This document shows positions 16,706-26,062 of a stretch of DNA of 64,000 bases, in pieces. A program made the translations under genes and the position numbers. The notes beneath the pieces were generated by a model. It was not told the origin of the DNA. It was given only the letters and a program-made list of their open reading frames with translations, and did no database searches. Numbering within the stretch: position 1 is the first letter of the stretch; every line of letters starts with the position of its first letter. Source of the stretch: Arthrobacter sp. SLBN-83 (GTDB lineage Bacteria > Actinomycetota > Actinomycetes > Actinomycetales > Micrococcaceae); contig NZ_VFMX01000001.1 of assembly GCF_006715285.1 (NCBI RefSeq), positions 1,116,001 through 1,180,000 of the forward strand, written 5' to 3'.

Positions 16706-17644
16706 CTATTGCGTTTCGGGTACGGCTGATGCTGTAGGTACGGCCGCCATGCGGGCTGCCACCTTGACGGCGTCGAGGCTTGAGCCGACGTCGTGGACGC
16801 GGACCGCCCAGGCGCCGCGGTAGGCGCTGATGGCGGTAATGGCCGCCGTGGCGCCGTCCCGTTCCTCGGGAGCGGCGGCTTTCCCGGCCACGGTGAGCAG
16901 GGTGCCCAGGAAGCGCTTGCGGGAGGCGCCCACCAGGACCTTGTGGCCCAGGCTGTCCAGCTGGTCCAGGTTTTGCAGCAGTTCCCAGTTCTGGGCGTCG
17001 TTCTTGGCGAATCCCAGGCCCGGATCGATGATGATTTGTTCCGGGCTGACGCCGGCGGCATAAAGCTTGTCGCGCACTCCCGCCAGTTCCGCCACCACTT
17101 CCCCGGCAACATCGGTGTACTCGGCAAGCGAGTTCATGGTTCGGGCGTCGCCGCGGCGGTGGGTGAGCACGTAGGGCACCTTGGACGCTGCCACGAACTC
17201 CGCCATTTCAGGCTCGATGCTCAGTCCCGAAATGTCGTTGATGATGGCGGCGCCTGCCTTGACTGCCGCTTCGGCAGTGGAGGCGTGGGTGGTGTCGATG
17301 CTGACCAGGGCGCCGGCCTTGACCAGGGCCTCGATCACGGGCAGGACCCGGCGCTGCTCTTCGTCCGGGCTGACGTCGTCCGCACCCGGCCTGGTGGACT
17401 CGCCGCCGACGTCGATGATGTCCGCACCGGCGTAGAACATCCGCAGGCCGGCCGCGATGGCGGTGTCCGCCGTGTCGTGCTTTCCGCCGTCGCTGAAGGA
17501 ATCAGGGGTGACATTCAGGATGCCCATGACCAGGGTCCGCCCCGTGGGCAGGTCTTGGAAGCGCGCAACCGGGCGGGGCTTGCGCAGGATGGGCAGTGGG
17601 GAGGTTGCGGGCCCCGTTCCGGGGGCTGCAGCGAGTGAATCCAT
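16706..17644 (-). CDS. folP: dihydropteroate synthase
   Basis: A 312-residue DHPS that condenses the pterin pyrophosphate with p-aminobenzoate; the sulfonamide target. Motifs: GILNVTPDSFSDGG (about 41), DIIDVGGESTRPGA (about 75), NDISGLSIEPEMAEF, THRRGDARTMN, IIIDPGLGFAKN (about 215) and GASRKRFLG (about 247). About 28 residues precede the usual start and may be partly dispensable; I kept ATG 17644, which sits 10 nt after the folE stop. Part of the folE-folP-folB-folK operon. Confidence 0.95.
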   Translation of the reverse strand: MDSLAAAPGTGPATSPLPILRKPRPVARFQDLPTGRTLVMGILNVTPDSFSDGGKHDTADTAIAAGLRMFYAGADIIDVGGESTRPGADDVSPDEEQRRVLPVIEALVKAGALVSIDTTHASTAEAAVKAGAAIINDISGLSIEPEMAEFVAASKVPYVLTHRRGDARTMNSLAEYTDVAGEVVAELAGVRDKLYAAGVSPEQIIIDPGLGFAKNDAQNWELLQNLDQLDSLGHKVLVGASRKRFLGTLLTVAGKAAAPEERDGATAAITAISAYRGAWAVRVHDVGSSLDAVKVAARMAAVPTASAVPETQ

Positions 17645-17654
17645 GGGTATGTGG

Positions 17655-18299
17655 TTACCTTCCGAGGATGAGGCTCATGGCTTCGGCACGGGTGGCCGGG
17701 TCATGAAGCTGCCCGCGGACCGCACTGGTGACGGTCTTCGCTCCGGGCTTGCGGATGCCGCGCATGGACATGCACATGTGCTCGCATTCAACAACGACGA
17801 TGGCGCCGCGGGGCTTGAGGTGGCTGACCAGCGCTTCGACGATCTCAGTGGTGAGCCGTTCCTGCACCTGCGGCCGTCGGGCGTACATATCCACCACCCG
17901 GGCAAGCTTGCTCAGCCCGGTGACCCTTCCGTCATGCGAGGGGATGTAGCCAACATGGGCCACGCCGTGGAACGGCACCAGGTGGTGCTCGCACGTGGAG
18001 TAGAAGGGAATGTCCTTGACCAGGACCAGTTCCTCGTGGTCCAGGTCAAAGGTGGTGGAAAGAATTTCCGCAGGATCGTGGTGCAGCCCGGCGAACATCT
18101 CGGCATACGCCTTCGCCACCCTTTTGGGGGTGTCCAGGAGGCCGCCGCGGTCCGGGTCCTCGCCGATGGCAAGGAGGATTTCGCGGACGGCCGCCTCGAT
18201 CCTTGGCCGGTCCACCCTATGGCTTGTCGAATGCTGGGAACCGTCCTCCGCCGGATATCCGGCGGAGGCGGGAACGTCGTCGTCGTCGAAGGAAGTCAC
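17655..18299 (-). CDS. folE: GTP cyclohydrolase I
   Basis: A 214-residue type IA enzyme that opens GTP to 7,8-dihydroneopterin triphosphate, first step of folate synthesis. Zinc and substrate motifs are intact: [20 protein letters not shown] near 100-120 and [19 protein letters not shown] near 170. [18 protein letters not shown] and [12 protein letters not shown] are also family-typical. An N-terminal tail of about 25 acidic residues ([20 protein letters not shown]) precedes the core. It lies 9 nt downstream of ftsH. Confidence 0.96.
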   Translation of the reverse strand: MTSFDDDDVPASAGYPAEDGSQHSTSHRVDRPRIEAAVREILLAIGEDPDRGGLLDTPKRVAKAYAEMFAGLHHDPAEILSTTFDLDHEELVLVKDIPFYSTCEHHLVPFHGVAHVGYIPSHDGRVTGLSKLARVVDMYARRPQVQERLTTEIVEALVSHLKPRGAIVVVECEHMCMSMRGIRKPGAKTVTSAVRGQLHDPATRAEAMSLILGR

Positions 18300-18308
18300 A
18301 GGGAAAGC

Positions 18309-20369
18309 TTAGCCGCGAAGGGTGTCAGGCCCCGAGTCGGTGACTCCGCCCTTGAAGGGTGCATCCTCCGGCACGCCCTGCGGGTGCGGGGGCTGTGCGT
18401 CCAGCGGCTCGTCCAGCCGGGCCTTCTTCGCTTCTTCCTGCGCTTCACGCTCTGCCCGCTCCCGGCGGGTCTCCACCGGTCCGGCCAGGACGGGGCGGGT
18501 TTCCTTGGACAGCCACACCTCGCGGAAGTCGCGCTTGCGCACGTCCCGGAAGATGTCGGCGATCTCAGCCTGGTTAAGGGTTTCCCGCTCCAGCAGCTCA
18601 AGGGCCAGCAGGTCCAGGATGTCGCGGTTCTCCGTGAGGATTTCGTAGGCCTCATCGTGGGCCTGCTCAATCAGGCGGCGCACTTCCTCATCCACCACGT
18701 AGGCGATCTGGTCCGAGTAGTTGCGCTCATGCCCGGCGTCGCGACCCAGGAAGGGTTCGCCGCCGCCCTGGCCCAGGCGCACGGCACCGACCCGTTCGCT
18801 CATGCCGTATTCGGTGACCATCTTGCGTGCGGTGCCGGTGGCCTTCTCAATGTCGTTCGAAGCACCGGTGGAGGGGTCGTGGAAGACGATCTCCTCGGCA
18901 ACGCGGCCGCCCATGGCGTAGGCCATCTGGTCCAGGAGCTCGTTGCGGGTGACGGAGTACTTGTCATTCTCCGGAACCACCATGGTGTAGCCCAGGGCAC
19001 GTCCGCGGGGAAGGATGGTGATCTTGGTGACCGGGGCCGAGTTCCGCAGCGCAGCGGCCACCAGGGCGTGGCCGCCTTCGTGGTATGCGGTGATCTTGCG
19101 CTCGTGTTCCTTCATGACGCGGCTGCGCTTCTGCGGCCCGGCCATGACGCGGTCGATCGCTTCGTCAAGCGCGCGGTCATCGATCAGGTTGGCGTTGGAG
19201 CGCGCGGTGAGCAGTGCTGCCTCGTTGAGGACGTTGGCGAGGTCCGCACCGGTGTAGCCGGGGGTCTTCTTGGCCACAGCCTTGAGGTCGACGCCGGGCG
19301 CCATCGGCTTGCCCTTGGCGTGCACCTGCAGGATCTGGTCGCGGCCGATCAGGTCCGGCGCTTCCACCGAAACCTGGCGGTCGAAACGGCCGGGCCGCAG
19401 CAGCGCGGGGTCCAGGACGTCGGGCCGGTTGGTGGCGGCGATCAGGATCACGTTGGTCTTGACGTCGAAGCCGTCCATCTCCACCAGCAACTGGTTGAGG
19501 GTCTGCTCGCGTTCGTCGTTGCCGCCGCCGATGCCGGCGCCGCGGTGGCGGCCAACGGCATCGATTTCATCCACGAAGATGATGGCCGGCGAGTTGGCCT
19601 TGGCCTGCTCAAAGAGGTCGCGGACGCGGGACGCGCCGACACCGACGAACATTTCAACGAAGTCCGAGCCCGAGATGGAGAAGAAGGGCACGCCTGCTTC
19701 GCCGGCAACTGCGCGGGCCAGCAGGGTCTTACCGGTGCCTGGAGGGCCGTAGAGCAGCACGCCCTTGGGGATCTTGGCGCCCACCGCCTGGAACTTGGCC
19801 GGTTCCTGCAGGAATTCCTTGATTTCCTGCAGTTCCTCCACGGCCTCGTCCGCACCTGCGACGTCAGCGAAGGTGACCTGCGGCATGTCCTTGCTGACCA
19901 TCTTGGCCTTGGACTTGCCGAACTGCATGATCTTGGAGCCGCCGCCCTGCATGCGAGTCATCAGGAACCAGAAGAGGGCGCCCAGCAGGATGACGGGGAT
20001 CAGGAGGGAGAGCAGGCCGGAGAACCAGTTGCTTTCGATCGGCTGGTCCGTGAAGCCCTGGGCAGGCTTGGCGTCGGTGACAGCCTTCACTACGTCCTGG
20101 GCACGGGCATCGACGAAGAAGAACTGGACACTCTTGCCCTTGTCCTGCCCGTCCAGCTGCAGGTCGTCCTTCAGCGTGAGGTCAACACGGTTCTCGCCGT
20201 CGAAGATCTTGGCCTGCTCCACCTTGTTGCCGGAGAGCAGTTCCAGGCCCTTGTCCGTGTCGATCCGGGCCGCACCGCCGGGGGCGAGCGTTGCAAAAGC
20301 CACGAGGAGCAGACCGACCACAACGACGATCCAGATGCCCGGGCCTTTGAAGAAGTTCTTAGCTTTCAT
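18309..20369 (-). CDS. ftsH: ATP-dependent zinc metalloprotease FtsH
   Basis: A 686-residue membrane AAA+ protease that degrades unassembled or damaged membrane and regulatory proteins. Two membrane helices flank an extracytoplasmic domain: [19 protein letters not shown] (11-29) and [19 protein letters not shown] (about 115-133). AAA domain: Walker A GPPGTGKT (about 208), Walker [13 protein letters not shown] (about 264), second region of homology [20 protein letters not shown]. Zinc site HEGGH near 428, with the third ligand Asp further on. The C-terminal 50 residues are charged low complexity ([20 protein letters not shown]). Upstream of folE, downstream of hpt. Confidence 0.97.
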   Translation of the reverse strand: MKAKNFFKGPGIWIVVVVGLLLVAFATLAPGGAARIDTDKGLELLSGNKVEQAKIFDGENRVDLTLKDDLQLDGQDKGKSVQFFFVDARAQDVVKAVTDAKPAQGFTDQPIESNWFSGLLSLLIPVILLGALFWFLMTRMQGGGSKIMQFGKSKAKMVSKDMPQVTFADVAGADEAVEELQEIKEFLQEPAKFQAVGAKIPKGVLLYGPPGTGKTLLARAVAGEAGVPFFSISGSDFVEMFVGVGASRVRDLFEQAKANSPAIIFVDEIDAVGRHRGAGIGGGNDEREQTLNQLLVEMDGFDVKTNVILIAATNRPDVLDPALLRPGRFDRQVSVEAPDLIGRDQILQVHAKGKPMAPGVDLKAVAKKTPGYTGADLANVLNEAALLTARSNANLIDDRALDEAIDRVMAGPQKRSRVMKEHERKITAYHEGGHALVAAALRNSAPVTKITILPRGRALGYTMVVPENDKYSVTRNELLDQMAYAMGGRVAEEIVFHDPSTGASNDIEKATGTARKMVTEYGMSERVGAVRLGQGGGEPFLGRDAGHERNYSDQIAYVVDEEVRRLIEQAHDEAYEILTENRDILDLLALELLERETLNQAEIADIFRDVRKRDFREVWLSKETRPVLAGPVETRRERAEREAQEEAKKARLDEPLDAQPPHPQGVPEDAPFKGGVTDSGPDTLRG

Positions 20370-20553
20370 CTGTTCGGGGGCTGGCCCCGTCCTTCCGGTA
20401 GTGCTTCACGGCGAGTACTCTGCGCCCGTGATGGTGCTGCGTCAGCTTCTAGCTATACACCGTCCGGAGTACATCACGCATAGCGAAAAGCAAAAGTTCC
20501 CTGTGGGCGTAGCGGGGCAGACAGCGCACCAAATGCGTTGGAAGGGCCTGGGT
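20370..20553. promoter_or_regulatory. ftsH upstream region
   Basis: The 184 nt between hpt and ftsH, both leftward, are notably AT-richer in the middle. On the minus strand a TATAGCT box around 20447-20453 is a plausible -10 for ftsH, but I could not pick a convincing -35. No terminator-like hairpin is obvious. Confidence 0.35.
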
Positions 20554-21105
20554 TTACTCGTAGACGTGCGGGGCCAAGGTTCCGACGAAGTCCAGGTTGC
20601 GGTACTTCTCGGCGTAGTCCAGGCCGTAGCCCACCACGAACTCGTTGGGGATGTCGTAGCCGACGTACTTGACGTCGATCTCCACTTTGGCAGCGGTGGG
20701 CTTGCGGAACGCGGTGCAGATTTCCACCGAGGCGGTCCCGCGGGATTCCAGGTTGGTCTTGAGCCAGGACAGGGTGAGGCCGGAGTCTATGATGTCCTCG
20801 ACGATCAGCACGTCCTTGCCCATGAGGTCCGTGTCCAGGTCCTTCAAGATGCGCACCACACCGGAGGACTGGGTTCCCGAACCGTAGGAGGACACGGCCA
20901 TCCAGTCCATGGAAATGTGGCTGTGCAGTGCCCGGGCCAGGTCCGCCATAACCATCACGGCGCCCTTGAGGACGCCCACAATGAGGATCTCGCGGCCTTC
21001 GTAGTCCTTGTCGATCTGCGCAGCGAGTTCGGTGATCCGCTGCTGGATCTGCTCCCTGGAGTAGAGAACGTGCTTGAGGTCTGCCTGGACGTCGTTTGAA
21101 TCCAC
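20554..21105 (-). CDS. hpt: hypoxanthine phosphoribosyltransferase
   Basis: A 183-residue type I phosphoribosyltransferase for purine salvage (hypoxanthine or guanine plus PRPP to IMP or GMP). The PRPP loop is LIVEDIIDSGLTLSWL near 105; the base-binding segment is EFVVGYGLDYAEKYRNL near 155. GTG at 21105 is favoured because AGGAG lies 6 nt upstream; TTG 21108 just before it is too close. tilS ends 27 nt upstream on the same strand; tilS-hpt-ftsH is the standard actinobacterial (and Bacillus) order. Confidence 0.95.
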   Translation of the reverse strand: MDSNDVQADLKHVLYSREQIQQRITELAAQIDKDYEGREILIVGVLKGAVMVMADLARALHSHISMDWMAVSSYGSGTQSSGVVRILKDLDTDLMGKDVLIVEDIIDSGLTLSWLKTNLESRGTASVEICTAFRKPTAAKVEIDVKYVGYDIPNEFVVGYGLDYAEKYRNLDFVGTLAPHVYE

Positions 21106-21135
21106 CAATGGCTCCTGTTTAGATGCGGGGTGCGA

Positions 21136-22293
21136 CTATTTTGCGGGCGGTTTTTGAGGCCGGAATACTAGCTTCCCACAGCGCGCCCGTTCGCGGGGAA
21201 CAGAAGGGCCGCCCCCGGACGCAGCCGGGCCGGCGTTGCCCTTGGATTCCTCCAACTGCGCCAGCGACAACCGGTACACACTTACGCCACCGGGAAGCTC
21301 AACAGGACCGGCCGAACCCTGCCGCCGCAGCAGCGCTTCCGCCGCCAAAAGGCGCTGGTAACTGGGCTGCTGCCCGCCGACGTCGGCCGCTGCCTTGGCG
21401 ATCACCCGGAACCGGATGGCCGGGGCCAAGGCGCGCAACACCTCCTCCGGCAGGCTCAGTTCGCCGTCGTCCCGTTCCACGAGCGCTGCGTAGGTGCTTT
21501 CCGCCACATCCTCCAGGTAGTCGGCGTCCAGTTGCAGGATGGCGGCGGTCCGGGCCAGTGATTCGGCCACGCCGGGGCCGAGTTTTTCCTCAAGGTGCGG
21601 GAGGACCTCCACGCGGGTCCGCGACCGCGCAAAGGCGGGATCGGCGTTGGTGGGGTCGTGCCAGGGGTCCAGCTCCTCCACCGCGCAGATCTCCTCCGTG
21701 TCTGCCCGGCGGAGCCCCAGGAAAGGGCGGAGCAGTTTGCCCCGGGTTGGGCGCATGCCGGCGAGCGAGCGGGTGCCGGAGCCGCGGGCCAGGCCCAGCA
21801 GTACCTGTTCGGCCTGGTCGTCCAGGGTGTGGCCCAACAGGATTGCCTCCGCGCCCTGTTCCGCGGCGGCGGCTTCGAGGGCCGCGTGCCGGGCCTCGCG
21901 GGCAGCTGCTTCCGGGCCCATGCCGGCGCCGGCCACGGTGACGGTCCGGATTTCCACTGGTGAGAGGCCAAGCTCCTGCAATGCCCGGGCGGTGCGGGCG
22001 GCGATGTCAGCCGATCCGGCCTGCAGCTGGTGGTCCACCACCGCGGCCCCCACGGTGACAGGGTGGCCGTCCACGTGGCCGCGGCGGGCGAAGTAGGATG
22101 CGACGGCGGCGAGCGCCAGGGAATCCGGGCCACCGCTGCATGCCACCATGACGTGGCGGGGGTAACCCGCGTCCGCCAAGGCGTTCTGCAGCATTTTGCG
22201 CGCAGTGCCGACGACGGGCGAAAGCCTTCCGGGCCGGCGTCGTCCGCTGGGCATGGCGGCAGGCGCCGCTTCCGGCAACTGGGCGTCAGGCAA
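21136..22293 (-). CDS. tilS: tRNA(Ile)-lysidine synthase
   Basis: A 385-residue PP-loop enzyme that converts the wobble C of the CAU-anticodon tRNA-Ile to lysidine. The PP-loop is VACSGGPDSLALAAV near residue 49; LLGHTLDDQAEQVLLGLARG and RPFLGLRRADTEEICA follow, then the C-terminal substrate domain. TTG 22293 directly abuts the upstream stop; ATG 22254 (MPSGRRRPG) is a reasonable alternative 13 codons in. The last 30 residues (GNAGPAASGGGPSVPRERAR) are low complexity. Confidence 0.92.
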   Translation of the reverse strand: MPDAQLPEAAPAAMPSGRRRPGRLSPVVGTARKMLQNALADAGYPRHVMVACSGGPDSLALAAVASYFARRGHVDGHPVTVGAAVVDHQLQAGSADIAARTARALQELGLSPVEIRTVTVAGAGMGPEAAAREARHAALEAAAAEQGAEAILLGHTLDDQAEQVLLGLARGSGTRSLAGMRPTRGKLLRPFLGLRRADTEEICAVEELDPWHDPTNADPAFARSRTRVEVLPHLEEKLGPGVAESLARTAAILQLDADYLEDVAESTYAALVERDDGELSLPEEVLRALAPAIRFRVIAKAAADVGGQQPSYQRLLAAEALLRRQGSAGPVELPGGVSVYRLSLAQLEESKGNAGPAASGGGPSVPRERARCGKLVFRPQKPPAK

Positions 22294-23478
22294 TCAGAGG
22301 CCCATCCGCTCAAGCCACAGCTTGGCGTCGTGGATTTCGGGCTCGGTGGGCAGGTGGTCCGCCGACTCCCAGACCTTGTTGAACCCGTCCATGCCTGCCA
22401 CATCCACCACGGCGCGGACAAACCGGGCGCCGTCGGAGTACTGGCGCATCTTGGCGTCCAGGCCCAGGAGGCTGCGGATGAACTTCTCCACCACGCCGCG
22501 GTCCTTGCCGCGGTCGTTGAAGCGCTGCCGGATGGTCTTTACGGACGGAACGATACTGGCGTCCACGGCATCCATCACCACGTTCGCGTGGCCTTCGAGC
22601 AGGCTCATCACCGCTGTTAGGTGTGAAATGGCGGCCTTTTCCTCCGGGTCCTGCAGCAGGTCCAGGATGGCGCCGCGGCGGGGCGCGTCACCGGTTGCGG
22701 AGCGGTCCTTCAGGGACCGGGCGGCAGCGGAGGCCCGCTCCATCAGGGAATCGACGTTGCCCAGGAGGTGTCCGCTGAGGTTGTCGATTTGCTCCAGCAT
22801 GTGGTGGCGCAGCCAGGGTGCTGCCGCAAACTGGACGCGGTGGGTTTGCTCGTGGAGGCACACCCAGAGCCGGAAATCCTCCGGCGTGACGTTGAGTTCG
22901 CGCTCCACGGAGACGATGTTCGGTGCCACCAGCAGGAGCCGGCCTCCTGCCGGAGCCGTGGAGTTCTCGGCCAGTGCCGCGAACGGATCGTACTGGCCCA
23001 GGACCTTGCTGGACAGGAAGGCCAGGACGGCGCCCAACTGGCTGCCGGTGATGGCACCGCTGACACTGGCCGCAGAGGGGCTCAGGGATCCGCGCCGGCT
23101 GTCCAGCATCTTCTGCATGGCAGGCTTGAGCATCACAGCGAAGCTTTGGGTGTTGGCCTTGGCCCAAGACGCCCGGTCCACCACCAGCACCGAGGAGTCG
23201 CGTAGATCGCGTGCTGCCTCCAGCCCGGTGATTTCGTGGACGTGCGGCACAGAGGCGTCCGCAAGACGGCGCAGGCTGTCCACGGCCTCGCCGATGGCCT
23301 TTTCGTCAAGCACGGGACCGGCCGGAGCCAGCCGCGCTGCGGTGGAAGCAGCGAGGTCCCAATTGATCAGGGCCTGCGCCTGGTCGGGCTGGACCCCACT
23401 GGATTGGGCCCCGTTGGACTGGGCTGCTGAGGACAACGTCGATGCGGACTCGCGCGCAGTGGACTCCATGAGTCCCAT
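22294..23478 (-). CDS. DUF2342 zinc-dependent metalloprotease-like protein
   Basis: A 394-residue protein of the DUF2342 family, once called coenzyme F420 biosynthesis-associated. The minizincin-like zinc motif HEQTH occurs near residue 198 in FRLWVCLHEQTHRVQF, with a likely downstream glutamate in LLEGHANVVMDAVD. ALINWDLAASTAARL and VVDRASWAKANTQSF near the N terminus are also typical. No signal peptide. Always next to dac and tilS in actinobacteria; substrate unknown. The first 35 residues (Ala/Ser/Gln) are low complexity; ATG 23469 is an alternative start. Confidence 0.9.
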   Translation of the reverse strand: MGLMESTARESASTLSSAAQSNGAQSSGVQPDQAQALINWDLAASTAARLAPAGPVLDEKAIGEAVDSLRRLADASVPHVHEITGLEAARDLRDSSVLVVDRASWAKANTQSFAVMLKPAMQKMLDSRRGSLSPSAASVSGAITGSQLGAVLAFLSSKVLGQYDPFAALAENSTAPAGGRLLLVAPNIVSVERELNVTPEDFRLWVCLHEQTHRVQFAAAPWLRHHMLEQIDNLSGHLLGNVDSLMERASAAARSLKDRSATGDAPRRGAILDLLQDPEEKAAISHLTAVMSLLEGHANVVMDAVDASIVPSVKTIRQRFNDRGKDRGVVEKFIRSLLGLDAKMRQYSDGARFVRAVVDVAGMDGFNKVWESADHLPTEPEIHDAKLWLERMGL

Positions 23479-23621
23479 CAGAACACAGCAGGCTGGGGAT
23501 CGTCCTTAAGTTCGCTCACCGGCGAACTTCCACAGCCGCTGCACAGGAGGCCGAAAGCGCGGCCCCATCCACGCCAGCCAAGCTGGAAGCGCAGGAAGAA
23601 TCCGCCCCGAAGGAGGCCGCC

Positions 23622-23732
23622 ATGATCCCCTACCGCCCTGTTCCTCCCCTTGCCGCAGGCCCGCGCAAGGGCTGGGCATCGGTGCTTGCCGCCGTCGTGA
23701 TGGCTGCATTCCTGGGAGTCCAGCCGCAGTAG
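23622..23732 (+). CDS. possible 36-residue membrane peptide between dacB and DUF2342 gene
   Basis: A short plus-strand frame with a near-perfect AGGAGG site 5 nt before its ATG, in the 265-nt space between two minus-strand genes. The product has a basic, Pro-rich N terminus (MIPYRPVPPLAAGPRKG) and one hydrophobic segment WASVLAAVVMAAFLGV ending QPQ, so it would be a single-span or signal-like peptide. I do not recognise it. It might be chance in GC-rich DNA; the ribosome site and the helix together are the only support. Confidence 0.35.
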   Translation: MIPYRPVPPLAAGPRKGWASVLAAVVMAAFLGVQPQ

Positions 23733-23743
23733 CGGCAGCAGCA

Positions 23744-25240
23744 CTAGCGGCAGCCGCAGCCTGCAAGCGCCGTGGCCGCCCTGTCCAGTGCTTCCTTGTT
23801 GCCGGCCGCCCCGGGCGTCAGGCCGTTTCCGAGGAACGAGAACACCAGGAGCCTGCCGTCGGCGTCCACCACATAGCCGCTCAGCGCCAGCACCGTGTTC
23901 AAAGTCCCGGTCTTGGCCCGCACCAGCCCGGCGCCCCCGGAGGTGGTGGCGTCTCCGTACCGCATGTCCAAAGTGCCGGACAAGCCACCCACCGGGAAGC
24001 CGTCCAGGACGGTACGAAGCCTGGTATCGGCACCGGTGGTAATGGCCCGCACCACGTCCGTGAACTGGCGGGCGGAAACCTGGTTGCCCATGGCCAGCCC
24101 GCAAACATCCACGAGCTTCATGGTGCCCGGGGACAAGCCCGCGGCCCCGGCTTCGGCAGCGACCACCGCGGTGGCGCCGTCATTGCTGCCCGGCCGCCCC
24201 GTGGCCACCGCCGCCATGCGCCCCATGGTCTCGGCCAGGTAATTGTCCGAGACCTGCAGCATGAGGTTCACCTGCTCCGCCACTGTGGCGGAGTCAGCGA
24301 CGGCGAGGACTGCGGCGTTGGATGGGGAAGCTCCGGGTGAACGTTCGACGGCGGCCGCTACGGTGAGTCCCGCGCCGGCACCTGCCGCACGGAGCCGGGA
24401 AGCGAATTCCTGGGCCGCAGCCATGGCGGAGTCCTGTGGGCGGGGACCGGTGGTGACGGCGGGATCGAACCGCGCGGAGTTCAGCGCCAGCGGGTACAGC
24501 GGGGCGATTTCCCCGGCCTCCACGTCGCCGGACTGCCAGTTGGGGTTCAATGCGGGACCTGTAAAGAGGGAGTCATCCACCAACAAGGTGACTTCCCCCG
24601 TGGTGCCGGCGGCCTGCAGAGCCTGCACGGTAGCTGCGGCAAGCGTGGCGAGGCCCGCGTGGCCCATCACCTGTTCCGGCTGCGACTCCCCGGCGCCCAG
24701 TAGGACGTCGCCGCCGCCCACCAGCACCACCTGTCCCGGGGCAGTGCCTTGAACCACCTTGGTGCTGAACCGGTGGTCGGGGCCGAGGGTTCGCAGCGCG
24801 GCGAGCGCCGTCAGCAGCTTCAGGTTCGACGCCGGCACCCGGCCGTCCGCGCCGCCCCGGTCAAAAAGGACCTGGCCCGTGAGCGCATCCTGCACCATGC
24901 CCGTGAAAGTACCGCCGCCGTCGGCCTTCAACACCGGGTCCACCTGCGCTGTCACTGCTTGCCGCGCGGGGACCGGGGCGGAGGGCTGGAGCGGGGCAAG
25001 CACCTGCGGGGCGGAAAGCGTGGCGGGCGGTTGCTGCCAAGCAGGCGGCGCCGGGGCGGGCGCCGGAGCCTGGGGACCACTAAACCCGGGGGCCACCAGC
25101 AGGGCTCCCGGGATGGCAAGGACGACCAGGATCAAGGCCGCCAGGGCCAGCGGCCAGGGCTTGCGCGGACGTTGGCCCTGGCTTTCCCGCCGGCTGGACC
25201 GACGGGCGCGCAACGGTTCCCCGCCGGTTGATTTGGTCAT
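23744..25240 (-). CDS. dacB: D-alanyl-D-alanine carboxypeptidase/endopeptidase (PBP4 type)
   Basis: A 498-residue S13-family DD-peptidase that trims peptidoglycan cross-links outside the membrane. A short basic N terminus ([18 protein letters not shown]) leads into a signal anchor [20 protein letters not shown] (about 35-54) and a Pro/Ala-rich linker. Active-site motifs: SNLK within [18 protein letters not shown] within [13 protein letters not shown], and KTG within [17 protein letters not shown] 25240 chosen; a GTG at 25276 would add 12 residues. Heads the leftward dac-DUF2342-tilS series. Confidence 0.92.
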   Translation of the reverse strand: MTKSTGGEPLRARRSSRRESQGQRPRKPWPLALAALILVVLAIPGALLVAPGFSGPQAPAPAPAPPAWQQPPATLSAPQVLAPLQPSAPVPARQAVTAQVDPVLKADGGGTFTGMVQDALTGQVLFDRGGADGRVPASNLKLLTALAALRTLGPDHRFSTKVVQGTAPGQVVLVGGGDVLLGAGESQPEQVMGHAGLATLAAATVQALQAAGTTGEVTLLVDDSLFTGPALNPNWQSGDVEAGEIAPLYPLALNSARFDPAVTTGPRPQDSAMAAAQEFASRLRAAGAGAGLTVAAAVERSPGASPSNAAVLAVADSATVAEQVNLMLQVSDNYLAETMGRMAAVATGRPGSNDGATAVVAAEAGAAGLSPGTMKLVDVCGLAMGNQVSARQFTDVVRAITTGADTRLRTVLDGFPVGGLSGTLDMRYGDATTSGGAGLVRAKTGTLNTVLALSGYVVDADGRLLVFSFLGNGLTPGAAGNKEALDRAATALAGCGCR

Positions 25241-25396
25241 GCTGGTGCTGGTCCTCAAGTCCTGAAATTTCCCCACAAGTTCCTGATTCCAGGGCCTCTC
25301 GCTATATCCTCAATTGTAGTCGGCGGCACCGACACTCTTTTTTGCGGGCCCGTCAAGTGTGCCGCGCACCCCCTGCAATTGCCGAGGAGCATTCCC

Positions 25397-25885
25397 ATGA
25401 AGCACGACGTGACCATCGAGATCCCCAAGGGATCACGCGTCAAGTACGAAGTTGACCACGAGACCGGCCGCGTCCGCCTGGACCGCGTCCTCTTCACCTC
25501 CATGCAGTACCCCACGCACTACGGGTACTTCGAGAACACCCTCGGCGAGGACGGCGACCCGCTGGACGCACTGGTGCTCCTGCAGGACTTCGACCTGCAC
25601 CCTGGCGTCATCGTCGAGTCCCGCCCCATCGGCGTCTTCAACATGACCGACGACGGCGGCGGAGACGCCAAGATCCTGTGCGTTCCCGTGGATGCCCGCT
25701 TTGACCACATCCAGGAAGTCAGCGACGTCAACGAATTCCTGATCAAGGAAATCGAGCACTTCTTCACCCGTTACAAGGATCTGGAGCCCGGCAAGTGGGT
25801 CAAGGCCGAGGGCTGGGGCGACCGCGCCGCCGCCGAGGCCGAACTGGAAGCGTCCATCAAGCGCTACGTGCCCACCGGACACTGA
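25397..25885 (+). CDS. ppa: inorganic pyrophosphatase
   Basis: A 162-residue family I soluble pyrophosphatase, hydrolysing PPi to drive biosynthesis. The acidic active site reads [15 protein letters not shown] near residues 50-65, with [17 protein letters not shown] after it and ITRYKDLE-type lysines near 120. ATG 25397 has AGGAG 7 nt upstream. Divergent from dacB across a 156-nt promoter region and followed by a large hairpin. Confidence 0.97.
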   Translation: MKHDVTIEIPKGSRVKYEVDHETGRVRLDRVLFTSMQYPTHYGYFENTLGEDGDPLDALVLLQDFDLHPGVIVESRPIGVFNMTDDGGGDAKILCVPVDARFDHIQEVSDVNEFLIKEIEHFFTRYKDLEPGKWVKAEGWGDRAAAEAELEASIKRYVPTGH

Positions 25886-25954
25886 TCGTCCCCACCGTCT
25901 CCCTAACCTCGCTTCGCTCGGTCAGGGAACCTTGACGGCGTGGGCCCATACCAG

Positions 25955-26020
25955 AAGTCCCCGTCTGCTGGACAAATCCCCGCGCAACGCGAGGGGGAAT
26001 TGTCCGGGAGGCGGGGACTT
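25955..26020 (+). terminator. large nested hairpin after ppa
   Basis: Three nested arms pair: AAGTCCCCG (25955-25963) with CGGGGACTT (26012-26020), GGACAA (25970-25975) with TTGTCC (26000-26005), and CCCC with GGGG around a GCG-CGC tip. It sits 70 nt after the ppa stop and just before the carboxylesterase start. It is followed by TTCCGTTTG, a weak U-run, so it is probably the ppa terminator. Confidence 0.7.
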
Positions 26021-26062
26021 TCCGTTTGAACCGGCCCCAGGAAGTTGTGGCATGGTGGGGCT

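Noticed and set aside
17457..20483. A 1008-codon open frame antisense to folE and ftsH
   Set aside because: It mirrors well-conserved genes on the other strand, has no family similarity, and long antisense frames are expected in GC-rich DNA. The same applies to 5501-7117, 11174-13519 and 28278-30719.
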